From Solirubrobacteraceae bacterium (GTDB taxonomy: Bacteria > Actinomycetota > Thermoleophilia > Solirubrobacterales > Solirubrobacteraceae): 13,956 nucleotides of DNA. The position numbers and the translations under genes are program-made. Under the pieces are notes generated by a model. That model made no database searches, had not been told where the DNA came from, and worked only from the letters and a program-made list of their open reading frames with translations. Below are positions 1 to 6,689 of this stretch, in pieces (within the stretch, counting starts at the first letter, position 1; each line of letters begins with the position of its first letter). The DNA is taken from NCBI GenBank assembly GCA_019683665.1, contig JADGIB010000063.1:1-13956 (forward strand), in the 5' to 3' direction.

Positions 1-368
1 CCGCCTGTCCCGCCGCCGGAGCCGCCCCCGCCCGCGGCGTCCCCGATCCCGGTGATCGTGTGGACGACGGTCGTGCCGACGACGGCGTCGGCGCCGCAGC
101 CGCCCGCGGCGAACGTCGCCTGCGGGCAGCGGGCCGCGGCCGCGGGGTTGCCGACGAGGCCGGGCGGCAGGTCGATGCGCAGCGCCTTCGGCGTCCCGTC
201 ACCCGTGAACCTCAACGAGAGGTTGAAGTCCGGGTGCGAGCCCGCCTGGGTGCTCGCCGGCGCCGCGCTCATCGCGCCGATCCCGAGCGCCGACGCGCTC
301 CCGGGGGCGATCGCCGCCAGCCACGCGGCCGCGAGCGCGCCTGCGAGGACGACCCTCCTCGTCACCAT
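1..368 (-). CDS. Secreted surface-type protein, N-terminal part (runs off the window)
   Basis: Only the first 122 codons are present; the gene continues beyond base 1. The start is ATG at 368-366, preceded by a purine-rich GGGGAGG sequence. Residues 1-28 form a signal peptide: MVTRRVVLAG, a hydrophobic Ala-rich core, then ASA just before ALGIG. The mature start holds AGSHPDF (about 42-48), an IDLPPGLVGNP segment (65-75), two cysteines (81 and 91) and the start of a Gly-rich stretch after residue 110. This HPDF...LPPGLVGNP pattern resembles large secreted proteins I associate with Thermoleophilia; their function is not known to me. An antisense frame is open opposite it, but the signal peptide and ribosome binding site favour the minus strand. 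Reading frame and secretion are fairly sure; role is unknown. Confidence 0.75.
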   Translation of the reverse strand, partial: MVTRRVVLAGALAAAWLAAIAPGSASALGIGAMSAAPASTQAGSHPDFNLSLRFTGDGTPKALRIDLPPGLVGNPAAAARCPQATFAAGGCGADAVVGTTVVHTITGIGDAAGGGGSGGGTG

Positions 369-424
369 TCCCCTGCCTCCCCTCGGACCCGGTGGCTCCC
401 GCGCCACCGCTACCCGCGACGCGA

Positions 425-460
425 CATGATCATGCGTGTTTCTGATTGACCGTCCGGTCA
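425..460. promoter_or_regulatory. Dyad operator (TetR-type-like) upstream of the secreted protein gene
   Basis: TGACCG-TC-CGGTCA at 447-460 is a perfect 6-bp inverted repeat with a 2-nt centre, similar in style to TetR-family operators. A second perfect palindrome, CATGATCATG, lies at 425-434. Both sit 57-92 nt upstream of the ATG at 368 in an AT-richer island of an otherwise very GC-rich window, where the promoter of the minus-strand gene is expected. No regulator gene is in view. The TetR assignment is inference from the shape of the dyad. Confidence 0.4.
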
Positions 461-463
461 GGA

Positions 464-497
464 CGTTCGCGCGCGGACGAACGGCGGCGGGCCGCCG
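464..497 (-). terminator. GC-rich hairpins after the hydrolase gene, possible terminator
   Basis: Two inverted repeats follow the hydrolase stop on the minus strand: CGGCGG/CCGCCG within 482-497 and CGTTCG/CGAACG at 464-469/478-483. There is no T-tract, so a classical intrinsic terminator is not shown; GC-rich actinobacteria often use hairpins without one. Confidence 0.3.
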
Positions 498-524
498 ACC
501 TGCGGCGCCGGGCGGCTCGCCGCG

Positions 525-1790
525 TCAGGCGGCCAGCTCGGCCCGTGACGGCGACGCCGCCGGGCCGGCCGCGTCCGCTCCCAGGCAGCGGCCGAAGAAG
601 CGCAGCAGCATCGGGTTGACCTCGTCGGGCCGCTCGACCTGCGGCACGTGGCCGCAGCCCTCGAGGACGGTCTGGCGCGCGTGCGGCAGCCAGTCGTAGA
701 CGACGTGGCGCAGGGCGGCCGGGACGAGCCGGTCCTCGGAGCCCCACACGAACAGGGCCGGCGTGCGCAGCCCGGCCAGCCGCGGGTAGAAGCCGCGGCG
801 GCCGAACGGCGCCTCGAGGTAGAGGTTGCGCGCCGAGGCCAGGAACGCGTGCCGCGCGCCCGCGCTCGCGTACGTGCGCCGGAAGCCGTCGACGACGACG
901 TCGGCCAGCGCCGCGTCGATCGCCTCCCGGTCGCCGAACAGCGACCAGAGCTGGCGCGCGACGAGCGCCCGCGGGATCGCGTGGGGCAGGAGCCCCAGCT
1001 CGGGGCGCAGGAGCGCGACGAGCGGGTGCAGCGTCCGCTTCGGGAAGGCGACCGCTGGGCACAGCAGCGCGATCCCGGCGACCCGATCGGGGGCGGCGAG
1101 CGCCGCCTCGATCGCCACGCGCCCGCCCATCGAGTTGCCGGCCAGGCCCGCGCGCGCCACTCCGAGCGCGTCCATCGCGTCGAGGACCGCGGCGGCGAAC
1201 CACGGCGCGTCGTACGGCGCGCGCAGCGGCTTCGACGACGCGCCGAACCCCGGCAGGTCGAGCGCGTGGACGCGGTGGCCGCCGGCGGCGAGCGCGGCGG
1301 CGGTCTCGAAGAACGAGCTCTTCGTGCCGCCGAGGCCGTGGACGAGCACGACGTCGGGTCCGCGGCCGAGCGTGAGCACGGAGACGTCGCGCCCGCCGCC
1401 GAGCGCGAGGCGCCGCAGGCGCAGCCGCGGGCCGCGCCCGCCCGGCCGGCGGAAGAAGCTCTCGAACGCGACGGCGAGGTCGAGGTCGCCGCGGGCGCGC
1501 AGGCGCCGGGCCGCGAACGCGTCGACGCCTGACAGCGCGCCGCGCCGCAGCGCCAGCCAGGTCGCGGCGTCGGTCGAGATCTCGACGTCGGGGCGGCGGC
1601 GGCCCGCCCCGTCGCGCACGGTGGCGGCGTCGGGCCCGAGGCGCACCTCCCACACGCAGCCGAGGTCCTCGAACGTGATCCGGTAGACGGCGTCGAGGCC
1701 GTCCGGCCCGCCGAGGTAGCGCTCGGGCAGCGTCGCGAGCGCCTCCTCGACGGCGCGCTCGCGCGACTCCGTGCCCGGCCTGCGTGCCAT
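525..1790 (-). CDS. SCP2-like sterol/lipid-carrier domain fused to alpha/beta hydrolase
   Basis: 421 residues. Residues about 10-115 look like an SCP2-type lipid-binding domain (YRITFEDLG, VEISTDAATWLAL, GDLDLAVAFESFF). Residues about 125-405 are an alpha/beta hydrolase: oxyanion segment HGLGG (151-155), nucleophile elbow GNSMGG with Ser220, acid Asp353 in WGSED, and His381 in GCGHVPQ, so the triad is complete. An ester, thioester or C-C-bond hydrolase acting on a lipid or hydrophobic substrate is plausible; the substrate cannot be told. I chose the ATG at 1790 over the upstream in-frame ATG at 1850 because TACGGT at 1808-1803 lies 12 nt before 1790, matching the -10-to-start spacing of other genes here, and because 1850 would intrude on the cysS promoter. 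The gene is divergent from cysS. Confidence 0.82.
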   Translation of the reverse strand: MARRPGTESRERAVEEALATLPERYLGGPDGLDAVYRITFEDLGCVWEVRLGPDAATVRDGAGRRRPDVEISTDAATWLALRRGALSGVDAFAARRLRARGDLDLAVAFESFFRRPGGRGPRLRLRRLALGGGRDVSVLTLGRGPDVVLVHGLGGTKSSFFETAAALAAGGHRVHALDLPGFGASSKPLRAPYDAPWFAAAVLDAMDALGVARAGLAGNSMGGRVAIEAALAAPDRVAGIALLCPAVAFPKRTLHPLVALLRPELGLLPHAIPRALVARQLWSLFGDREAIDAALADVVVDGFRRTYASAGARHAFLASARNLYLEAPFGRRGFYPRLAGLRTPALFVWGSEDRLVPAALRHVVYDWLPHARQTVLEGCGHVPQVERPDEVNPMLLRFFGRCLGADAAGPAASPSRAELAA

Positions 1791-1802
1791 GACCCGCGCC
1801 GG

Positions 1803-1808
1803 ACCGTA
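1803..1808 (-). promoter_or_regulatory. -10 box TACGGT for the hydrolase gene
   Basis: TACGGT on the minus strand fits TAnnnT and ends 12 nt before the ATG at 1790, implying a leaderless or nearly leaderless transcript. No Shine-Dalgarno sequence is seen. No clear -35 box. Confidence 0.45.
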
Positions 1809-1851
1809 GCGCGCGGCGCGGATCCCCGCGCGGATCGTCGTGCGCGGCACC

Positions 1852-1857
1852 TAGTCT
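1852..1857 (+). promoter_or_regulatory. -10 box TAGTCT for cysS
   Basis: TAGTCT fits TAnnnT and ends 11 nt before the cysS ATG at 1869; there is no Shine-Dalgarno sequence between them, so the mRNA is probably leaderless or has a leader of only a few bases. Confidence 0.5.
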
Positions 1858-1868
1858 CTGGGCGCACG

Positions 1869-3215
1869 ATGGCGCGCGAGATCCGCATCCACGACACCCG
1901 CAGCGGCACCGTCGTCCCGCTGCAGCCCGACGACGGGCACGTCGGCATCTACGCCTGCGGCCCGACCGTGTACGGGCCGATCCACATCGGCAACGCGCGC
2001 CCGTTCGTGGTCTTCTCGCTGCTGAAGCGCTTCCTCCGCCACGAGGGGCTGCGCGTCACGCTCGTCGTCAACGTCACCGACGTCAACGACAAGATCTACG
2101 CCGCCGCCCGCGCCGCCGGGCGGCCGAGCGACGAGCTCGCCCGCGAGATGACCGCCCGCTACCGGGCCGACACCGACGCGCTCGGCCTCGGGCGGCCCGA
2201 CCACGAGCCGCTGGCCACGGAGACGATCGACGGGATCGTCGCGCTCATCGAGGCGCTCATCGCCCGCGGCCACGCGTACGAGGCGGGCGGCGACGTCTAC
2301 TTCGACGTGCGCAGCGACCCCGGGTACGGGTCGCTGTCGCACCGCTCCCTCGACGCGATGGACCAGGGGGAGGGGCTCGAGGGCGCCGACCGCAAGCGCG
2401 ACCCGCTCGACTTCGCCCTCTGGAAGGCGCGCAAGCCCGACGAGGACACGTGGTGGGACTCGCCGTGGGGGCCGGGCCGCCCGGCCTGGCACATCGAGTG
2501 CTCGGCGATGGGCGAGCGCTACCTCGGCCTCGGCTTCCAGATCCACGGCGGCGGCAGCGACCTCGTCTTCCCCCATCACGAGAACGAGGCGGCGCAGACG
2601 CGGGCCGCCCGCGGCGCCGAGCTGGCCCGGATCTGGATGCACAACGGGATGCTCCTGATGGGCGAGGAGAAGATGGCGAAGTCCGTTGGCAACATCGCGC
2701 TCCTGCGCGACGTCGTCGAGCGCTGGGGCCGCGACGCCGTCCTCCTCGCCTTCGCCTCGGCCCACTACCGCCAGCCGATGCGCTTCGACGACCAGGTCAT
2801 GACGCAGGCGACCCGCAGCGTCGAGCGCATCCGCGAGGCCGCCCGCCGCGCGGGCGACGGGCCGTCGCCGGAGCTCGAGCCGCTGCGCGACCGCTTCTTC
2901 GACGCGCTGGCCGACGACTTCAACACGCCGGCCGCGATGGCCGCGCTCTACGAGTGGATCACGCGGTCGAACGCGTCCGGCGGCGGCGACGCCGCGCAGC
3001 TGCGCGAGATGCTCGAGGTGCTCGCGCTCGACAACCTCCTCGACGCCGACGTCCCGCAGGCGCCGCCGGAGGTCGTCGAGCTGGCCGAGCGGCGCGTCGC
3101 GGCCCGGGCCGCGCGCGACTTCGCGCTCGCCGACGAGCTGCGCGACCGGATCGCGGCGGCCGGCTGGACCGTGCGCGACGGCCCCGACGGCTACGAGCTG
3201 ACCCCGGCGCCGTGA
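1869..3215 (+). CDS. cysS: Cysteine--tRNA ligase
   Basis: 448 residues, normal length for CysRS; charges tRNA-Cys with cysteine in the cytoplasm (class I synthetase). The HIGH-type signature is HIGN at 39-42 within CGPTVYGPIHIGNAR, and the KMSKS-type loop is KMAKS at 268-272. The four zinc ligands that select cysteine are all present: Cys30, Cys211 (WHIECS), His236 and Glu240 (FPHHENE), each two residues beyond their E. coli numbers. GGGSDLVFPHHE and the C-terminal ARDFALADELRDRI segment are typical. The C-terminal region and downstream rlmB argue for CysS rather than its mycothiol paralogue MshC. Starts at ATG 1869; the stop overlaps rlmB by 4 nt, so the two are probably translated in a coupled way. 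Confidence 0.97.
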   Translation: MAREIRIHDTRSGTVVPLQPDDGHVGIYACGPTVYGPIHIGNARPFVVFSLLKRFLRHEGLRVTLVVNVTDVNDKIYAAARAAGRPSDELAREMTARYRADTDALGLGRPDHEPLATETIDGIVALIEALIARGHAYEAGGDVYFDVRSDPGYGSLSHRSLDAMDQGEGLEGADRKRDPLDFALWKARKPDEDTWWDSPWGPGRPAWHIECSAMGERYLGLGFQIHGGGSDLVFPHHENEAAQTRAARGAELARIWMHNGMLLMGEEKMAKSVGNIALLRDVVERWGRDAVLLAFASAHYRQPMRFDDQVMTQATRSVERIREAARRAGDGPSPELEPLRDRFFDALADDFNTPAAMAALYEWITRSNASGGGDAAQLREMLEVLALDNLLDADVPQAPPEVVELAERRVAARAARDFALADELRDRIAAAGWTVRDGPDGYELTPAP

Positions 3216-3916
3216 TCCTCTACGGCCGCAACCCCGTGCGGGAGGCGCTGCGGGCGGGGCGGCGGCCGGTGCGGCGCGTGTGGGCGACGCGCGGCGCGAC
3301 CCGCGAGCCGTGGCTGCGCGGGGTGCCGGTCGTCGAGGAGCGCCCGGAGCAGATCGAGCGCCGCTGCGGCTCGCCCGCCCACCAGGGCGTGTGCGCCGAC
3401 GTCGGCGCCTACCCGTACGCGGACGCCGCGCAGCTGCTCGCCGAGCCCGACCCGCTCATCGTCGCGCTCGACGAGCTCGAGGACCCGCAGAACGTCGGGG
3501 CGATCTGCCGCACGGCCGAGTGCGTGGGGGCGACCGGCGTCGTCCTGCCCGAGCGCCGCTCGGCCGAGGTCACCCCGGCGGTCTGCAAGGCGTCGGCGGG
3601 CGCGGTCGAGCACCTGCCGGTCGCGCGCGTGCGCAACCTCGCCGACTTCCTGCTGGAGGCGAAGGCGGCCGGCTGCTGGTGCTACGGCGCCGCCGCCGGC
3701 GACCGCGCGGTGCCCTACGACGAGCCCGACTGGCGCGGCGGGGTCGTCCTCGTCCTCGGGGCGGAGGGGAAGGGGCTGCGCCGGCGCGTGGCCGAGTCCT
3801 GCGACCAGCTCGTCGCGCTCCCGCTGCGCGGCCGGATCGGCTCGCTGAACGTCAGCGCCGCCGCCGCGGCGATCCTGTACGAGATCTTGCAGCGCCGGCT
3901 TGACAGCGGGTCATAA
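3212..3916 (+). CDS. rlmB: 23S rRNA (guanosine-2'-O-)-methyltransferase RlmB, SPOUT/TrmH family
   Basis: 234 residues from a GTG start at 3212 that overlaps the cysS stop (GTGA). Residues 1-65 are the L30e-like RNA-binding domain beginning LYGRNPVREAL. The SPOUT methyltransferase domain has motif 1 at 91-103 (DPQNVGAICRTAE), motif 2 at 182-189 (LGAEGKGL) and motif 3 at 203-217 (LPLRGRIGSLNVSAA), forming the trefoil-knot S-adenosylmethionine site. RlmB methylates G2251 (E. coli numbering) of 23S rRNA; a tRNA target of a TrmH relative cannot be fully excluded. No separate ribosome binding site is evident, consistent with coupling to cysS. The 3' end carries the -35 element of the next gene. Confidence 0.93.
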   Translation: MILYGRNPVREALRAGRRPVRRVWATRGATREPWLRGVPVVEERPEQIERRCGSPAHQGVCADVGAYPYADAAQLLAEPDPLIVALDELEDPQNVGAICRTAECVGATGVVLPERRSAEVTPAVCKASAGAVEHLPVARVRNLADFLLEAKAAGCWCYGAAAGDRAVPYDEPDWRGGVVLVLGAEGKGLRRRVAESCDQLVALPLRGRIGSLNVSAAAAAILYEILQRRLDSGS

Positions 3917-3929
3917 CTTCGCATACCTT
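3900..3929 (+). promoter_or_regulatory. Promoter TTGACA-18-TACCTT for the sigma factor gene
   Basis: A perfect -35 TTGACA (3900-3905, inside the last codons of rlmB) is followed after 18 nt by TACCTT (3924-3929), a TAnnnT -10. This is the best -35/-10 pair I found in the window. It would start transcription near 3936 and give a leader of about 120 nt before the sigma gene. A weaker second candidate is TTGAGG (3944-3949), 17 nt, CATAAC (3967-3972). Confidence 0.6.
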
Positions 3930-3936
3930 GCCAGCA

Positions 3937-3954
3937 CTCAACCTTGAGGTTGAG
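3937..3954. promoter_or_regulatory. 8-bp dyad CTCAACCT-TG-AGGTTGAG
   Basis: Perfect 8-bp inverted repeat with a 2-nt centre, starting at about the predicted transcription start of the sigma gene. The 2-nt spacer is too short for an RNA loop without opening the stem, so a protein-binding dyad is more likely than a hairpin. The AACCT/AGGTT arms recall MerR-family operators. The same two arms recur at 5134-5156. The regulator is unknown. Confidence 0.45.
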
Positions 3955-3978
3955 GTTTAGGTAGTTCATAACACGTGA

Positions 3979-4042
3979 CCTGGCGCCCTGGGAGGGCGCG
4001 CCAGGGAGCACGAGTCACTTGGGCCGCGGGGTTCGCGCGGCC
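3979..4042 (+). other. Two GC-rich leader hairpins before the sigma factor gene
   Basis: Hairpin 1 pairs CCTGG+CGCCCT (3979-3989) with AGGGCG+CCAGG (3993-4005), GGG loop and a 2-nt bulge. Hairpin 2 pairs GGCCGCG (4022-4028) with CGCGGCC (4036-4042) with a 7-nt loop and ends just before the ribosome binding site AGGGGGA (about 4043-4049). No T-tract follows either. They may be an rlmB terminator/attenuator or a translational control element; the sequence does not decide. Confidence 0.4.
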
Positions 4043-4056
4043 AGGGGGATCGCTCC

Positions 4057-4704
4057 ATGGCGCGTCTGTCCACGCAAACACAGGGTCAGCTTCAGGTCGA
4101 CGACGGGTTCCTCATCGCCCTCGCCAAGCAGGGCAACGCCGATGCCTACGACCGCATCGTGCGCCGCTACTACGGCTTCGTCCGGCTGAAGGCGTCGTCG
4201 TACTTCCTGGCCGGGGGCGATGCCGACGACCTCATCCAGGAGGGGCTCGTCGGCCTCTACAAGGCGATCCGCGACTACCGCAGCGACCGCGAGTCGAGCT
4301 TCCGCAACTTCGCGGAGCTGTGCATCACGCGCCAGATCATCACCGCGGTCAAGACGGCGACGCGCAACAAGCACACGCCGCTCAACGGGTACGTGTCGTT
4401 CTCGGCGCCGCCGGCGTCGGCCGCCGACGGGGAGCCGACGCTCGACGAGGTCATCCCCGGCTCGCCGGTCCACGACCCGGTCAACCAGGTCATCTCCTCC
4501 GAGGAGCTGCGCTCGCTCGTCGACTGCATGACGACCGCGCTCTCGGAGCTCGAGTCGCGCGTGCTCGCCCTCTACCTGGACGGGCACTCCTACGAGGCGA
4601 TCGCCGAGCGCATCGGCTGCGACACGAAGACCGTCGACAACGCCCTGCAGCGGGTGAAGCGCAAGGTCGGCGCCCACCTGCGCTCGCGCGCCGTCCCCGC
4701 CTGA
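4057..4704 (+). CDS. sigH: RNA polymerase sigma factor, SigH-like (sigma-70 family)
   Basis: 215 residues, close to Bacillus SigH in size. Region 2 spans about 17-95: core-binding helix DADDLIQEGLVGLYKAIRDY (55-74) and FRNFAELCITRQI (82-94). The linker has NKHTPLNGYVSF (104-115), a hallmark of the SigH group. Region 4 (about 155-208) ends in a helix-turn-helix, LDGHSYEAIAERIGCDTKTVDNALQRVKRK. It lacks region 1.1 and is not a typical ECF factor, which would be shorter and lack the PLNGYVS linker. It directs RNA polymerase to a dedicated promoter set; the targets are unknown here. The start is ATG 4057 after AGGGGGA. It lies downstream of cysS-rlmB as in Firmicutes but has its own promoter and a long structured leader. 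Confidence 0.88.
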   Translation: MARLSTQTQGQLQVDDGFLIALAKQGNADAYDRIVRRYYGFVRLKASSYFLAGGDADDLIQEGLVGLYKAIRDYRSDRESSFRNFAELCITRQIITAVKTATRNKHTPLNGYVSFSAPPASAADGEPTLDEVIPGSPVHDPVNQVISSEELRSLVDCMTTALSELESRVLALYLDGHSYEAIAERIGCDTKTVDNALQRVKRKVGAHLRSRAVPA

Positions 4705-4739
4705 GCGGCGCCGGCCGGCGCCGTCGCCGTCGCGGCGCC

Positions 4740-4745
4740 TAAGCT
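4740..4745 (+). promoter_or_regulatory. -10 box TAAGCT for the 4754 gene
   Basis: TAAGCT fits TAnnnT and ends 8 nt before ATG 4754, again suggesting a leaderless mRNA. No -35 is recognisable in the GC-rich 4705-4735 stretch after the sigma gene stop. Confidence 0.45.
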
Positions 4746-4753
4746 TGCGGGCC

Positions 4754-5149
4754 ATGCCCACCTGGCTCGTGATCGTCCTGATCGTCCTCGCCGCGCTGCT
4801 GCTCCTCGTGCTCGCGGGCGGGGCCCTCGGCGCGCAGCGCCGCTCGCGGGCGCAGGCCGCCCGCCTGCTGCGCGACGTCGCGCAGGCCAACGAGCACCTC
4901 GCGATCGCCCGCGCCCAGGACCGCGGCTGGGATCGCGACACGATCGACGCCGCCGCCCGCGCCGCGCACGCGCAGCGCCGGCCGCACGCGCGCGTCTCGG
5001 CCGTGCACCTCGTCCAGGTGATCGACCGCCCGGGGACCGACGACGACGAGGCGCGCGTCCACGTCGTCGACGACGCGGGCGAGCACGAGATCCTCCTGCG
5101 CCGCCGCGGCGACGACTGGCTCCCGGCCGAGGACTCAACCTCGACCTGA
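4754..5149 (+). CDS. Small membrane-anchored protein of unknown function
   Basis: 131 residues. Residues 4-26 form one strongly hydrophobic helix (WLVIVLIVLAALLLLVLAGG), followed by a basic segment AQRRSR, so an N-terminal anchor with the remainder in the cytoplasm is likely. Residues 30-70 are Ala/Arg-rich and probably helical (LLRDVAQANEHLAIARAQDR). The C-terminal 70-125 region alternates charged and beta-type residues (VHLVQVIDRP, ARVHVVDDAGEHEILLRRRGDDWLPAE). I do not recognise the family. ATG 4754 is preferred to an in-frame TTG at 4745 because of the -10 box at 4740-4745. It ends 7 nt before ligB and may be cotranscribed with it. Confidence 0.65.
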   Translation: MPTWLVIVLIVLAALLLLVLAGGALGAQRRSRAQAARLLRDVAQANEHLAIARAQDRGWDRDTIDAAARAAHAQRRPHARVSAVHLVQVIDRPGTDDDEARVHVVDDAGEHEILLRRRGDDWLPAEDSTST

Positions 5150-5156
5150 GGTTGAG
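5134..5156. promoter_or_regulatory. Second copy of the CTCAACCT/AGGTTGAG dyad, before ligB
   Basis: CTCAACCT (5134-5141) and AGGTTGAG (5149-5156) flank a 7-nt spacer and end at the base before the ligB ATG. The arms are identical to those at 3937-3954, but the spacing differs (7 versus 2 nt). The right arm also supplies GAGG as a ribosome binding site about 5 nt before the ATG, and the left arm is the 3' end of the upstream CDS, so chance is a real alternative. Confidence 0.35.
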
Positions 5157-6689
5157 ATGCGCTTCGACGAGCTCGTCGCGACGTCCGAGGCGGTCGGGGC
5201 GACGCGCTCGCGGCGCGCGAAGGTCGAGCTCCTGGCCGGCGCCCTGCGCCGGCTGGCGCCCGCGGAGGCGCGCGCGGGCGTCGCTCACCTGTCCGGCGAG
5301 CTGCGCCCGCGCCAGATCGGGGTCGGCTGGGCGACGCTGCGCGGCCTGCCGCCGGCGGGCGCGGCAGAGCCGGCCCTGACCGTCGCCGAGGTCGACGCGG
5401 CGCTGGAGCGGATCGGCGCCCTGCGCGGCCCGGGCTCGCAGGCGGCCCGCCGCGAGGCGCTCGCCGCGCTCGTCGCCCGCGCCACCGAGCGCGAGCGCGC
5501 GTTCCTCGTGGCGCTGATCGGCGGCGAGCTGCGCCAGGGCGCGCTCGAGGGCGTCCTCGTCCAGGCGCTCGCGGCGGCGATCGGCGCGCCCGAGGCCGCC
5601 GTCCGGCGCGCGGTCATGCTGCGCGGCGACCTCGGCGCGGTGGCCGAGGCCGCGCTGGCCGGCGGGCCGGCGGCGCTCGAGCGCTTCCGCATCGAGGTCG
5701 GCCGCCCGCTGCGGCCGATGCTCGCGGCGCCCGCCGGCGGGGTCGAGGCGGCGATGGCCCGCCTCGGGCGGGCGGGCGCCGAGTGGAAGCTCGACGGCGC
5801 GCGCGTCCAGATCCACCGCGACGGCGGCGACGTGCGGGTGTTCACGCGCAGCCTCGACGACGTCACCGAGCGGGTGCCCGAGCTCGTCGAGGCGGCGCTC
5901 GCCCTTCCGGCGCGGGCCGTCGTGCTCGACGGCGAGGCGATCGCGCTGCGGCCCGACGGGCGGCCCGAGCCGTTCCAGGTGACCGCGGCGCGCTTCGCGA
6001 GCCGGCGGCGGCGGCGGACGGTCCCGCTGTCGCCGTTCGCGTTCGACGTCCTGCACGCCGACGGCGAGGACGTCCTCGACCGGCCCGGGGCCGAGCGCGC
6101 GGCGCTGCTGGCCGAGATCGCGCCCGAGGAGCGGCGCGTCCCGCGGGTCGTCGTCGAGGACGCGGCGGGGGCGCAGGCGGCGCTGGACGCGGCGCTCGCC
6201 CGCGGCCACGAGGGGATCATGCTCAAGGCGCTCGACGCCCCCTACGCCGCGGGCCGCCGCGGGGCCGGGTGGCTGAAGGTCAAGCCGGTCCACGCGCTCG
6301 ACCTCGTCGTGCTCGCGGCCGAGTGGGGCCACGGCCGCCGCCGCGGCCGGCTCAGCAACCTCCACCTCGGCGCCCGCGACCCGCGCACGGGCGGGTTCGT
6401 CATGCTCGGCAGGACGTTCAAGGGGCTGACCGACGAGATGCTGCGCTGGCAGACCGAGCGCCTGCTCGCGCTCGAGACCGGCCGCGATCGCCACGTCGTC
6501 CACGTCCGCCCCGAGCTCGTCGTCGAGGTCGCCTTCGACGGGATCCAGGCGAGCCCGCGCTACCCGGGCGGCGTCGCGCTGCGCTTCGCCCGGGTCGTGC
6601 GCCACCGGCCCGACAAGCCCGCCGCGGAGGCGGACACCATCGAGGCGGTCCTCAGGACCCGAGGCGGGGCAGCTCCTGGACCTCCGTGA
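5157..6689 (+). CDS. ligB: ATP-dependent DNA ligase LigB (actinobacterial type)
   Basis: 510 residues, close to Mycobacterium LigB. It seals DNA nicks using ATP through a ligase-adenylate. Residues 1-185 form the N-terminal helical domain, with the family signature LSGELRPRQIGVGWATLRG (45-63). The adenylation domain has motif I KLDGAR with nucleophile Lys211, a motif Ia-like segment TRSLDDVTERVPE (230-242), motif III VLDGEA (Glu260), IIIa FAFDVLHADG (294-303), motif IV EGIMLK (352-357) and motif V WLKVK (372-376). The OB-fold follows (LGARDPRTGGFVMLGRTFKGL; VEVAFDGIQ; LRFARVVRHRPDK). All catalytic motifs are intact. The start is ATG 5157 behind GAGG. Its last 38 bases overlap the 3' end of ligD on the other strand. 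Confidence 0.93.
   Translation: MRFDELVATSEAVGATRSRRAKVELLAGALRRLAPAEARAGVAHLSGELRPRQIGVGWATLRGLPPAGAAEPALTVAEVDAALERIGALRGPGSQAARREALAALVARATERERAFLVALIGGELRQGALEGVLVQALAAAIGAPEAAVRRAVMLRGDLGAVAEAALAGGPAALERFRIEVGRPLRPMLAAPAGGVEAAMARLGRAGAEWKLDGARVQIHRDGGDVRVFTRSLDDVTERVPELVEAALALPARAVVLDGEAIALRPDGRPEPFQVTAARFASRRRRRTVPLSPFAFDVLHADGEDVLDRPGAERAALLAEIAPEERRVPRVVVEDAAGAQAALDAALARGHEGIMLKALDAPYAAGRRGAGWLKVKPVHALDLVVLAAEWGHGRRRGRLSNLHLGARDPRTGGFVMLGRTFKGLTDEMLRWQTERLLALETGRDRHVVHVRPELVVEVAFDGIQASPRYPGGVALRFARVVRHRPDKPAAEADTIEAVLRTRGGAAPGPP

Noticed and set aside
208..224. AACCTC/GAGGTT inverted repeat similar to the 3937 dyad
   Set aside because: It lies inside the coding region of the secreted protein (FNLSLRF codons) and has shorter, shifted arms; likely chance.
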